This document shows positions 1 through 6,333 of a DNA stretch of 8,760 nt, one piece after another (within the stretch, counting starts at the first letter, position 1; each line of letters begins with the position of its first letter). The DNA lies in NCBI GenBank assembly GCA_964385045.1, contig CAYLNM010000178.1, positions 1-8,760 on the forward strand, read 5' to 3'. The notes under the pieces were generated by a model that saw nothing but the letters and a program-made list of their open reading frames with translations, ran no database searches and had not been told where the DNA came from. Origin of the DNA: CAYLNM01 sp964385045 (GTDB lineage Bacteria; Planctomycetota; Phycisphaerae; Phycisphaerales; SM1A02). The position numbers and the translations under genes are program-made.

Positions 1-1
1 C

Positions 2-52
2 CTCGCACTGTACGAGAGCGAGCTGAGGCGCCTCAATCACATTGGCACATAG
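2..52 (+). CDS. 3' end of a plus-strand gene (partial, unidentified)
   Basis: The plus-strand frame starting at base 2 is open from the window edge and ends at a TAG at 50-52. It reads LALYESELRRLNHIGT, which looks like an amphipathic C-terminal helix. The other plus frames are less protein-like, and one has an early stop. The gene would converge on the minus-strand gene whose stop is at 33-35, with about 20 bp of tail-to-tail overlap. Sixteen residues cannot identify a family, so no function is proposed. The frame could be open by chance. Confidence 0.35.
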   Translation, partial: LALYESELRRLNHIGT

Positions 53-635
53 GGAAGGCTCGCTGTTCGGCCGTCGCACGCTCGAACAGCTCGTCGTGAT
101 ACTGCGAGTAGAGCCACGCTTCGAGATCGATCGCGATGCCCGGGACGAAAACGGAGTCGAAGGACTCGAGCCACACGTGTCGGCGCACGAGACGTCGCGC
201 CCGCTCCATGCGGGGCAACTGAGACTCGTCGAGCGAAGCGGCGAAGGTCGCGAAGACCTGGTCGACGTCGGATGCGAGACGATCGCGGACCCTGCGACAC
301 TCCTCGAAGTACGCGGTCAGCTTCTGGGCCTCGGTGTGGCTCATGGAATGCCGCGATTCTCGGCTGATGATGCATGGGTGGCCCGGAAGCAGAGTTGCCG
401 CGCGTCCTTCGAGCGTCTCCACGAATTCTCCGGCCAGTCGGGCGAGCTCCCGTTCCTGGGCGTCGCTCAGTTCGAGCAGCTTGGCGGCGGCAAACCATGC
501 CGAACCAGGAATGCGGTCGGGAATGACGGGCGTGATCACCTGTGCCACTGCCGCCTGCGTCATTGCGAGAGCGAGCGCGACAACAGCGGTAGCGGGCAGC
601 TGGGAGCTGGAGGTCCGACGCATCTCGAAGACCAT
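33..635 (-). CDS. Exported helical protein, Spy/CpxP-like (hypothetical)
   Basis: This is a 200-residue protein, or 196 if the second ATG at 623 is used; neither start has a clear Shine-Dalgarno. Residues 6-31 form a signal peptide: a basic RR start, an Ala/Leu/Val core and an AVA|QV cleavage site at 31/32. The mature part is mainly charged helix. LELSDAQERELARL (53-66) and LDESQLPRMERARRL (135-149) resemble the two LTxxQ-type repeats of the periplasmic Spy/CpxP family, which binds unfolded or stress-related envelope proteins. The resemblance is to the pattern only, and family membership is inferred. There are four cysteines (88, 113, 197, 199), the last two in a C-terminal CQC, so disulfides or metal binding are possible. 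It lies 89 bp downstream of another exported protein on the same strand, in DNA of lower GC than the rest of the window. The reality of the gene is fairly sure; its role is not. Confidence 0.7.
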   Translation of the reverse strand: MVFEMRRTSSSQLPATAVVALALAMTQAAVAQVITPVIPDRIPGSAWFAAAKLLELSDAQERELARLAGEFVETLEGRAATLLPGHPCIISRESRHSMSHTEAQKLTAYFEECRRVRDRLASDVDQVFATFAASLDESQLPRMERARRLVRRHVWLESFDSVFVPGIAIDLEAWLYSQYHDELFERATAEQRAFPMCQCD

Positions 636-682
636 TGAAGTTGATTGACACGGAAATCAGCGAGAACTCACTCCAACGCGAT

Positions 683-701
683 CCGCATGTCTGTCATGCG
701 G
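683..701. terminator. Perfect 7-bp hairpin, possible terminator
   Basis: CCGCATG (683-689) and CATGCGG (695-701) are exact inverted copies separated by a 5-base loop. The hairpin begins 24 bp beyond the stop of the cysteine-rich gene (725-727) on the minus strand and 48 bp ahead of the next start (635), so it could end that transcript or act as an operator. There is no run of T after it on either strand, so a classical intrinsic terminator is not demonstrated. Confidence 0.35.
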
Positions 702-724
702 CCGCATTCGGGCGATCGCGAAGC

Positions 725-1177
725 TCAGTTGACCGGGCCGCCGCCCGAACTGCAGTCGGTGCCGCCGGGGGGTGCCTGCCGGAGTATCTGATCGTCGCAG
801 GTCCGGGTCACTTGTCCCGCGAGCAGGCCGCACTTTGGCGTAGGGCCCGTCGTGTCGCAGGCGGGGAGTCGGTACGTGCAATGGGCGTCGCTCGGCATCA
901 CGTAGAAGGTTCCAGTGGTGTATCCAGGTCCCACGGCCTCTTGCCAGAAGCCGACATTTGCTGCGCTCACCACGGACGGATAGCACGTTTCGGCGACTCC
1001 GTCGCAACGTATCCCGAAGTCCCCGTCTATGTCCAGTGCCTTGCAACATGTCGTCACTTCTGGAACATAACATCCGGTGGCTGGAAACGGATAGGGGGCG
1101 ATGTCCTCGGCGTGACCCGCGAAGCACACCATTGACGCGACAGCGATAGAGATCGCATGGGAATTCATGGTGGACAT
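725..1177 (-). CDS. Small secreted cysteine-rich protein (hypothetical)
   Basis: This 150-residue protein has a short hydrophobic N-terminus (residues 7-23, ISIAVASMVCFAGHA) with likely signal peptidase cleavage after GHA at 23. The mature part holds ten cysteines (36, 44, 45, 58, 65, 100, 107, 116, 127, 142), an even number that suits a disulfide-bonded exported protein. Residues 49-55 (DIDGDFG) resemble a small calcium-binding loop, but one copy may be chance. Residues 83-96 are rich in Gly, Thr and Tyr, and the tail is Gly/Ser-rich (SSGGGPVN). I do not recognise a family. A second ATG three codons in (1168) is an equally good start; neither has a strong Shine-Dalgarno. The gene lies upstream of the Spy-like gene on the same strand in the lower-GC part of the window, and both products should leave the cytoplasm. 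Surface or envelope function is inference from the signal peptide alone. Confidence 0.65.
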   Translation of the reverse strand: MSTMNSHAISIAVASMVCFAGHAEDIAPYPFPATGCYVPEVTTCCKALDIDGDFGIRCDGVAETCYPSVVSAANVGFWQEAVGPGYTTGTFYVMPSDAHCTYRLPACDTTGPTPKCGLLAGQVTRTCDDQILRQAPPGGTDCSSGGGPVN

Positions 1178-1373
1178 CCCGAGAGGTATAGGATACGCGT
1201 TGGCGGAGGAAGGGTGATCCCTTCAACGCTCCCGACAGAATCGCCGCGGGGGGGGGCGTCAAGGCAATTCCGTCAGATCCGAAGGACTGCGCGAAGAACG
1301 CATGTGGCGCGCTCCCGTGCGGAAGGCGCGGGGCGACGCGAGCGCGTGCCCGGACTCGTCTCGAGGACGTTCG

Positions 1374-2297
1374 TCAGCGGACCAGCGTGTCGGCGATTCC
1401 CGCCGCCCCCAGCACGCACGAGATCACGCCGTTGAGGGTGAAGAACGTGAGGCTGATGCGGGTGGTGCCCCAGCGGCGGACGGTGGCATGCTCGACCAGG
1501 AGCAGGGCGAGGACGAGCGCGACGGCCACGCCGGTGATCCAGCCCAGGCGCGGGTCGACGGCGGCGGCGGCGACGAGGGCGGCGGCGGCCGCGGCGTGCA
1601 GTCCGCGACTGACGAGCAGGGCCCGCGTCTCCCCCAGCCGGCTCGGCATGCTGTGCAGTCCGTCGCGGACGTCCACGTCCACGTCCTGCAGGGCGTAGAT
1701 CACGTCGAAGCCGGCCACCCAGCCGAGGACCATCGCGGCGAGCAGCCAGAGGGCGGGCTGGTCCCCGAGGGCCGCGGGGTCCACCGCGATCGCGGCCGCG
1801 AGCGGACTGATCGCGAGCGAGGCGCCGAGCCAGACGTGGCACAGCGCCGTGAACCGCTTGAAGAGCCCGTAGGCGCAGATCCACGCCAGCACCGGGAGGC
1901 CGAGGATCAGTGGCCACCAGTTGCCGTCCGCGAGGCCGAAGGCGGCGCACACCACGAGGAACGCGAGCGATGCCGCGACCAGCCACGCCGTCGCCGCCGT
2001 CACCGACAGCCGGCCGCTGGGGATCGCCCGTCCGGCCGTCCGCGGGTTGTGGGCGTCGAGCGTCCGGTCGAGCAGCCGGTTGGCGAGCATCGCCGCGGTG
2101 CGGGCGGCGACCATCGCGAGGACGACGAGGACGAGCTGCCCCGCGAAGCGGCGCCCGTCGAGCGACGCGGCCCCGGCCGGGGCCGCCGCCATCACCGCCG
2201 CGAGCAGGGCGAAGGGCAGGGCGAAGACGCTGTGGGCGAGCTTGATGTCCGCCGCGACCGCCCGGCCGCTGTCCACGATGGCCCGCACCGTCGTCAT
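1374..2297 (-). CDS. ubiA: UbiA-family prenyltransferase (4-hydroxybenzoate polyprenyltransferase / MqnP-like)
   Basis: This 307-residue polytopic membrane protein would transfer a polyprenyl chain to an aromatic acid in quinone biosynthesis. Both Asp-rich motifs that bind Mg2+ and the prenyl diphosphate are intact: NRLLDRTLD (73-81) and DVIYALQDVDVDVRDG (198-213). The N-terminal IKLAHSVFALPFALLAA (18-34) and the segment GLHSMPSRLG (213-222) are typical of the UbiA-like branch that includes menaquinone MqnP. Because planctomycetes usually make menaquinone, an MqnP role in the futalosine route is as likely as a ubiquinone role, and the substrate cannot be read from the sequence. About eight hydrophobic helices are visible, and the C-terminal half is unusually Ala-rich (235-247). 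The ATG at 2297 overlaps the SDR stop as ATGA, indicating translational coupling. The open frame continues upstream far beyond this ATG, but only as the antisense of the SDR and proS genes. Confidence 0.9.
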   Translation of the reverse strand: MTTVRAIVDSGRAVAADIKLAHSVFALPFALLAAVMAAAPAGAASLDGRRFAGQLVLVVLAMVAARTAAMLANRLLDRTLDAHNPRTAGRAIPSGRLSVTAATAWLVAASLAFLVVCAAFGLADGNWWPLILGLPVLAWICAYGLFKRFTALCHVWLGASLAISPLAAAIAVDPAALGDQPALWLLAAMVLGWVAGFDVIYALQDVDVDVRDGLHSMPSRLGETRALLVSRGLHAAAAAALVAAAAVDPRLGWITGVAVALVLALLLVEHATVRRWGTTRISLTFFTLNGVISCVLGAAGIADTLVR

Positions 2298-3214
2298 CCG
2301 ATCCGCTTGCTCGGCAGCTCGCCGCGCTCGAAGAGCGCCCGGCTGCAGGACTCCACGCCGATCCCCGGCCCGTGCAGCCCGTCCGCGACGGGGTCGCGGG
2401 GCACGCCGGCGGCGTGGGCGAAGGAGAAGTCCAGGAGCGACCGCACGTACGCGGCCGGCTCCACCGCGAGGGCGGCGGCGTCGAGGGCGATGCGCGGCAG
2501 CGGCAGCACCGCGAGGTAGCCGCGCCAGGGCCGGGCGAAGGCGGCGGTCGCCTCGGCGATCGTCAGCTCCTCGGCTCCGTGCACGTCGAGCATCCGGCCC
2601 GTGGCCTCGCGCGGGCGCTCGAGGATGGCGTCCACCAGCCGTCCGTAGTCCTCGCCCGCGATCCACGAGAGCCGGCGATCCTTCGGCCCCGGCAGCCGCA
2701 CGAGCGTCGGACCGATCGCGCCGGCGGCGATCGACTCCACGAACCACGTCGGCCGCAGCACCACGAAGGGCAGGCCGCTGTCGGCCACCGCCTGGTCCGT
2801 CTCGAGCTTGGCCGCGATCGGCCACCACGGGTGCCCGGCTGCCGCGGCCTCGGGCACGCCGAGGCCCGAGGTGCGGATCACGAGCGGGCCCGAGCCGAGG
2901 GCGACGGCGGCCCGCAGCAGGACCCGCGTGCCGTCGCGGTCGGGGTCGAAGTCGGGGGGCCGGGTCCGCATCGGGTGGCCGACCGCGGTGACGACCGCCC
3001 GGCAGCCGGCGAGGGCCCGCCGCACCGACGCCTCGTCGCGGAGGTCGCCGGCGACCACCTCGACCCCGGCCTCGGGCGGCACCGCGGCTGCAGCCCGCGG
3101 CACGTCCCGGGCCATCACGCGGAGGGGGCGGCCGCGGGCGCCGAGCGTCCGCACGAGCGGCCGGCCGACCGTGCCGGTGGCACCGATGATCAGAATGGGC
3201 GGCTCCGCGGGCAC
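2294..3214 (-). CDS. NAD(P)-binding atypical SDR / NmrA-like protein
   Basis: This is a 306-residue Rossmann-fold protein. The glycine-rich nucleotide loop GATGTVG (11-17) follows strand ILII, and an Arg after the second strand (RVMARD, 32-37) suggests NADP(H). The GDLRDEASVRRAL segment and the later VVLRPTWFVES segment are typical of atypical, NmrA-like SDRs. No canonical Tyr-xxx-Lys catalytic pair is seen: around the expected Lys the sequence is WWPIAAKLETD. It may therefore be a redox sensor, an epimerase-like enzyme or a quinone-related reductase; the substrate is unknown. The GTG at 3214 is chosen because the frame upstream adds only about 40 Gly/Arg/Ala-rich residues that would run through the proS promoter, and a TACGAT box lies 7 bp upstream. 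It is the first gene of a two-gene unit with the UbiA-like gene, sharing an ATGA overlap. A link to quinone or membrane isoprenoid metabolism is inferred from context only. Confidence 0.85.
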   Translation of the reverse strand: MPAEPPILIIGATGTVGRPLVRTLGARGRPLRVMARDVPRAAAAVPPEAGVEVVAGDLRDEASVRRALAGCRAVVTAVGHPMRTRPPDFDPDRDGTRVLLRAAVALGSGPLVIRTSGLGVPEAAAAGHPWWPIAAKLETDQAVADSGLPFVVLRPTWFVESIAAGAIGPTLVRLPGPKDRRLSWIAGEDYGRLVDAILERPREATGRMLDVHGAEELTIAEATAAFARPWRGYLAVLPLPRIALDAAALAVEPAAYVRSLLDFSFAHAAGVPRDPVADGLHGPGIGVESCSRALFERGELPSKRIG

Positions 3215-3221
3215 GGGGGCG

Positions 3222-3227
3222 ATCGTA
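3222..3227 (-). promoter_or_regulatory. Candidate -10 box (TACGAT) for a leaderless SDR transcript
   Basis: On the minus strand TACGAT fits the TAnnnT -10 pattern and is followed by seven bases and then the GTG start at 3214. Transcription would begin at or near the start codon, giving a leaderless message. This agrees with the absence of any Shine-Dalgarno there (the bases just ahead are CGCCCCC). No convincing -35 is seen. Confidence 0.35.
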
Positions 3228-3287
3228 GCGCGAGCGGTGGGCGGCCGTGGCCCGCGCCCCGAGGCCCGGCTCGCCCTCGCCCCCCGC

Positions 3288-3315
3288 TTGCCTTCGCCGC
3301 CCGCCCCGCGAGAAT
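3288..3315 (+). promoter_or_regulatory. Candidate sigma-70-type promoter of proS
   Basis: TTGCCT (3288-3293) and GAGAAT (3310-3315), 16 bp apart, resemble -35 and -10 hexamers. They stand out as the only AT-containing hexamers in a very GC-rich divergent spacer. The start of transcription would be near 3322, giving a leader of roughly 50 bases before the proS ATG. Confidence 0.45.
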
Positions 3316-3365
3316 GGCCGCCCCCGCGGAGCACCCGGCCCGGCGGGGACCGTCATCCGCCGACC

Positions 3366-3370
3366 GAGGA
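3366..3370 (+). promoter_or_regulatory. Shine-Dalgarno of proS (GAGGA)
   Basis: GAGGA ends 4 bases before the ATG at 3375. It fixes the start and excludes the much longer open frame that runs upstream across the spacer and the SDR gene. Confidence 0.6.
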
Positions 3371-3374
3371 TCCC

Positions 3375-4901
3375 ATGGGCAAGCCGAAGACCGCGATCAC
3401 CCCCACCCGCGCCGAGAACTACCCCGAGTGGTACCAGCAGGTCGTCCGGGCGGCCGACCTCGCCGAGTCCAGCCCGGTCCGCGGCTGCATGGTGATCAAG
3501 CCGTGGGGCTACGCCCTGTGGGAGAACATCCAGCGGTCGCTCGACGCCCGCTTCAAGGCCACCGGGCACAAGAACGCCTACTTCCCGCTGTTCATCCCCA
3601 AGAGCTTCCTCGAGAAGGAGGCCGAGCACGTGGAGGGCTTCGCCAAGGAGTGCGCGGTGGTCACGCACCACCGGCTCGAGGCGGGGCCCGACGGGGGCCT
3701 GGTGCCCGCGGGCGAGCTCGAGGAGCCGCTCGTCGTGCGGCCGACGTCGGAGACGATCATCGGGGCCGTCTTCTCGAAGTGGGTCGAGTCGTACCGCGAC
3801 CTGCCGCTGCTCATCAACCAGTGGGCCAACGTCGTCCGCTGGGAGATGCGGACGCGGCTGTTCCTCCGCACCACGGAGTTCCTGTGGCAGGAGGGCCACA
3901 CCGTCCACGCGACCGCCGAGGAGGCCCGCGAGGAGACGATGCGGATGCTCGAGGTCTACCGCGAGTTCATGGAGACCGAGATGGCGATGCCCGTCACCAT
4001 CGGTCCCAAGAGCGCGGGCGAGCGGTTCCCGGGGGCGGTCGACACCTTCAGCTGCGAGGCGATGATGCAGGACCGCAAGGCCCTGCAGGCGGGCACGAGC
4101 CACTTCCTCGGCCAGAACTTCGCCAAGGCCTCGGACATCCGGTTCCTCGACGAGACGGGCGAGCGGCCGTACGCGTGGACGACCTCGTGGGGCGTGAGCA
4201 CGCGGCTCGTCGGCGGGCTCATCATGACGCACGCCGACGACGACGGGCTGGTGCTGCCGCCGCGGCTCGCGCCCACGCACGTCGTGATCCTGCCGATCAC
4301 CTTCAAGGCCGACGATCCCGACCGGGTGATGAACTACTGCCACAAGCTCGCGGCCGACCTGCGGATGAAGGACTTCCACGGCCGCCCGGTCGAGGTCGAG
4401 ATCGACGACCGCGACCTGCGGGGCGGCGAGAAGACCTGGCAGTGGATCAAGAAGGGCTGCCCGCTGCGGCTCGAGATCGGGCCCCGGGACATGGAGCAGG
4501 ACGCCGTCTTCATGGGCCGCCGCGACCGCGGGCCCAAGGAGAAGGAGACGGTGCCCCGCGCCGAGTTCCTCGACCGGGTGATCGGGATCCTCGACGAGAT
4601 CCAGGCCGGGCTGTTCGAGCGGGCGGCGGCGTTCCGCGCCGAGCACACGCGGACGATCGACGACGAGGGCGAGTTCCGCGAGTTCTTCGCGGCGCCGGAG
4701 TCGGGGGACGGGCCGACGCCCATCCACGGCGGGTTCGCCCTCAGCCACTGGTCGGGCGACGTGGAGGTCGAGGAGCGGATCTCGGACGAGCTCGGAGTGA
4801 CGATCCGCTGCATCCCGCTCGGCGACGAGGAGGGACCGGGGACGTGCCCCTTCAGCGGCAAGCCGAGCCCGCAGCGGGTGGTGTGGGCGAAGGCATACTG
4901 A
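3375..4901 (+). CDS. proS: Prolyl-tRNA synthetase, short archaeal/eukaryotic-like type (ProS type 3)
   Basis: This 508-residue class II enzyme charges tRNA-Pro with proline in the cytoplasm using ATP. The catalytic core covers about 15-300: the proline-binding loop VRPTSET (121-127), motif 2 RWEMRTRLFLRTTEFLWQE (155-173) with its two arginines, and motif 3 TRLVGGLIMTHADDDG (276-291). The editing insertion of the long bacterial type is absent. The anticodon-binding domain follows (about 301-405), then the C-terminal domain ending in WAKAY with the terminal Tyr typical of this type. That domain normally carries four zinc cysteines. Here C479 and C491 remain, but the first pair is replaced by Ser460 and Val465 (HWSGDVEVEE), so the zinc site is probably lost, a pattern I believe occurs in other bacterial members. 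It diverges from the SDR/UbiA pair and converges on a small unknown gene. It appears complete and functional. Confidence 0.97.
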   Translation: MGKPKTAITPTRAENYPEWYQQVVRAADLAESSPVRGCMVIKPWGYALWENIQRSLDARFKATGHKNAYFPLFIPKSFLEKEAEHVEGFAKECAVVTHHRLEAGPDGGLVPAGELEEPLVVRPTSETIIGAVFSKWVESYRDLPLLINQWANVVRWEMRTRLFLRTTEFLWQEGHTVHATAEEAREETMRMLEVYREFMETEMAMPVTIGPKSAGERFPGAVDTFSCEAMMQDRKALQAGTSHFLGQNFAKASDIRFLDETGERPYAWTTSWGVSTRLVGGLIMTHADDDGLVLPPRLAPTHVVILPITFKADDPDRVMNYCHKLAADLRMKDFHGRPVEVEIDDRDLRGGEKTWQWIKKGCPLRLEIGPRDMEQDAVFMGRRDRGPKEKETVPRAEFLDRVIGILDEIQAGLFERAAAFRAEHTRTIDDEGEFREFFAAPESGDGPTPIHGGFALSHWSGDVEVEERISDELGVTIRCIPLGDEEGPGTCPFSGKPSPQRVVWAKAY

Positions 4902-4905
4902 CGGG

Positions 4906-4948
4906 CGTACCGGGTACGGGGCGGGCGTCGCGATCGGCCGCGTCCCGC
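4906..4948. terminator. Inverted repeats between convergent genes, possible bidirectional terminator
   Basis: The 48-bp gap between the proS stop and the stop of the convergent gene holds two inverted repeats. One is CGTAC/GTACG around a 3-base loop (4906-4918). The other is an imperfect GCGGG(CG)/(CG)tCCCGC stem (4921-4948). Neither has a T-run, so termination is inferred mostly from position. Confidence 0.3.
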
Positions 4949-4949
4949 G

Positions 4950-5348
4950 TCAGCCCCGCACGTCGAGCGACCCGCCGAGCCGCACCGCGACGCTGGCCTC
5001 GACCTTGTCCGCCGCCCGCGTGTAGAGCGGGAGGACGTCGCCGCGCGAGGCGGTCGGGGCCGAGCCGCTGAAGTCGACCGCGCCGGCGACGCGTCCGCCG
5101 ACCAGCCGGCCGATCCGCTCGGTGGCGGCGGGGGACGCGGGCGTCGCGGGGTCGATCCGCAGCGCGGTCGCGGCCGTGGGGGCCGCGGCGGCGGAGGGGG
5201 CGAACGTCTCGCGGACCGGGTTCGGCCGGGTGGGGGCGTCGGGACGGCCCGGGGCCGCGGGCGCCGTGGGGCGGGCCGGCGCCGAGGGGCCGGTCATGCC
5301 GTAGGCACGGGCGACGTGGAGCGGGAGTCCGGAACCCGAGACGTTCAT
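4950..5348 (-). CDS. Small Pro/Ala-rich protein of unknown function
   Basis: This 132-residue protein has three parts. A short head, MNVSGSGLPLHVARAYG (1-17), resembles a defined N-terminal motif. A Pro/Ala/Thr-rich linker (about 20-75) is probably disordered. A more ordered tail contains ATERIGRLVGGRVAGAVDFSG (75-95), DVLPLYTRAADKVEASVAVRLG (104-125) and the end SLDVRG. There is no signal peptide, membrane span or cysteine, so it is probably cytoplasmic. The head and tail look like conserved short motifs on a variable linker, which recalls small regulatory or adaptor proteins such as FlgM-type anti-sigma factors. I cannot show homology and do not assign that role. It lies 157 bp downstream of the anti-sigma gene on the same strand and is convergent with proS. 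The start at 5348 follows GAGACTCCC, a weak Shine-Dalgarno. The bias towards G/C at third positions supports real coding. Confidence 0.65.
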   Translation of the reverse strand: MNVSGSGLPLHVARAYGMTGPSAPARPTAPAAPGRPDAPTRPNPVRETFAPSAAAAPTAATALRIDPATPASPAATERIGRLVGGRVAGAVDFSGSAPTASRGDVLPLYTRAADKVEASVAVRLGGSLDVRG

Positions 5349-5505
5349 GGGAGTCTCATCGGCCCCGGGGCGGGGGGCGGTTGAGTGGCCCCCGGGGCGC
5401 GGGGCCCGCGCGGGGCAGGTCCGAGAACGTCACGACGGACGGGCGCCGGACGGGCGGCGAACGGCGGCCAGCCGCTCCCGCCGTCGCCCGCGCTCACGCT
5501 TACGC

Positions 5506-6333
5506 TCACGCCGGGCCGGCCAGCCGCCCCTCGAGGCGCCGCAGCGCCGCGGCGAGCTCGCCGCCGGCGAGCTGCCGCTGCAGGTGCGTCCGCTGACGGG
5601 CGTCGCCCTCGGCGATCGACTGGAGGACGCCGCGGGCCATCTCGACCGTGGCCGCCGAGTCCGGCGGCAGGGTGCGGGCCACCGTGGCGAGCCGCGGCAG
5701 GAGCCGGTCGTAGTCGACGACGCGGGCGGCGAAGGCGCCGGCCCCGTCGGGATCGGCGTCCTCGGCGAAGGCCTCGAGCAGGGTGGCGGCCGCGAACAGC
5801 GGGGCGAGGTCGGGCGCGGCGGCGAGGCTCGCGGGGGCGGCGGGGCCGTCGAGGGTGGCCGAGACCTGCCAGGGGGCGGAGCGGACCGCGACCAGCTCGG
5901 CCGCGGGCTCGCCCGGGGCGGCCGGACCCGGCCCGTCGACGCTCCAGCTCACGACGGTGAAGAGCACCGCGGCCGCGGCGGCCACCCAGCCGAGCCACGG
6001 CACGAGGCCGGGGCGGGCGTGCGGCCGCGCGGCGGGGCGGTGCTCGTGCACGGTGCGGGCGAGGATCGCCCCCGCGAAGCCCTCGGGCAGCGGGGCGGCG
6101 GCGTCCGCGTCGATCAGTCGGGCGAGGCCGCGCTCGGCGGCCTCGGTCTCGTCGGCCACCCGCCGGCAGGCGCGGCAGGCGGCGACGTGGGCGTCGGCCT
6201 CGACCCGGGCGGACTCGGCGACGGTGCCGTCGAGGTAGCCCGAGAGCCGGCCCCGGAAGGCGGCGCAGGCCGCGGGGAGCTCGGCGGAGCCGGTGGCGGG
6301 GGACGGGGAGCGGCGGTCGTCGGTGGCACTCAT
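5506..6333 (-). CDS. Transmembrane zinc-finger anti-sigma factor
   Basis: This 275-residue protein would hold the adjacent ECF sigma factor inactive at the membrane. The N-terminal cytoplasmic domain has the zinc anti-sigma (ZAS) motif: H49-xxx-C53-xx-C56 in HVAACRACRR, with C23 as the probable fourth ligand. Residues 110-131 (LVPWLGWVAAAAAVLFTVVSWS) form one membrane span. The remaining 140 residues would be periplasmic: a Pro/Ala/Gly-rich linker, then helical segments (about 178-270) with no recognised domain, the likely signal-sensing part. Its ATG overlaps the sigma stop as ATGA, so the two are co-translated. The end is unusual: TGA GCG TAA GCG TGA gives three in-frame stops within 15 bases (5494-5508), made by a 6-base repeat. 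How it is released (proteolysis or conformational change) is not visible. Its role as regulator of the neighbour is strongly supported by motif and coupling. Confidence 0.88.
   Translation of the reverse strand: MSATDDRRSPSPATGSAELPAACAAFRGRLSGYLDGTVAESARVEADAHVAACRACRRVADETEAAERGLARLIDADAAAPLPEGFAGAILARTVHEHRPAARPHARPGLVPWLGWVAAAAAVLFTVVSWSVDGPGPAAPGEPAAELVAVRSAPWQVSATLDGPAAPASLAAAPDLAPLFAAATLLEAFAEDADPDGAGAFAARVVDYDRLLPRLATVARTLPPDSAATVEMARGVLQSIAEGDARQRTHLQRQLAGGELAAALRRLEGRLAGPA

Noticed and set aside
635..1135. A plus-strand frame opposite the cysteine-rich gene.
   Set aside because: It lacks a signal peptide or domain and has mixed, shadow-like composition, whereas the minus-strand product has a signal peptide and an even set of cysteines.
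1178..1373. The spacer between the cysteine-rich gene and the UbiA stop, checked for an RNA gene or a small gene.
   Set aside because: No tRNA-like fold, conserved RNA or credible small frame was seen, only a short AGGG/CCCT inverted repeat near 1211 and the G-run.
3215..3334. N-terminal extension of the SDR gene to an ATG at 3334.
   Set aside because: The added residues are Gly/Arg/Ala-rich with no similarity to the fold, and they would run through the proS promoter. The GTG at 3214 directly precedes the first strand of the Rossmann fold.
1374..4748. A very long minus-strand open frame that seems to fuse a 1124-residue protein.
   Set aside because: Only its last 307 residues (from the ATG at 2297) are UbiA-like. 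The rest is the antisense of proS and the SDR gene, kept open by high GC.
2372..5071. An 899-residue plus-strand frame over the SDR and proS region.
   Set aside because: It is rich in Arg/Gly/Pro/His and out of frame with proS, whose motifs are all found in another frame. It is a GC-driven shadow.
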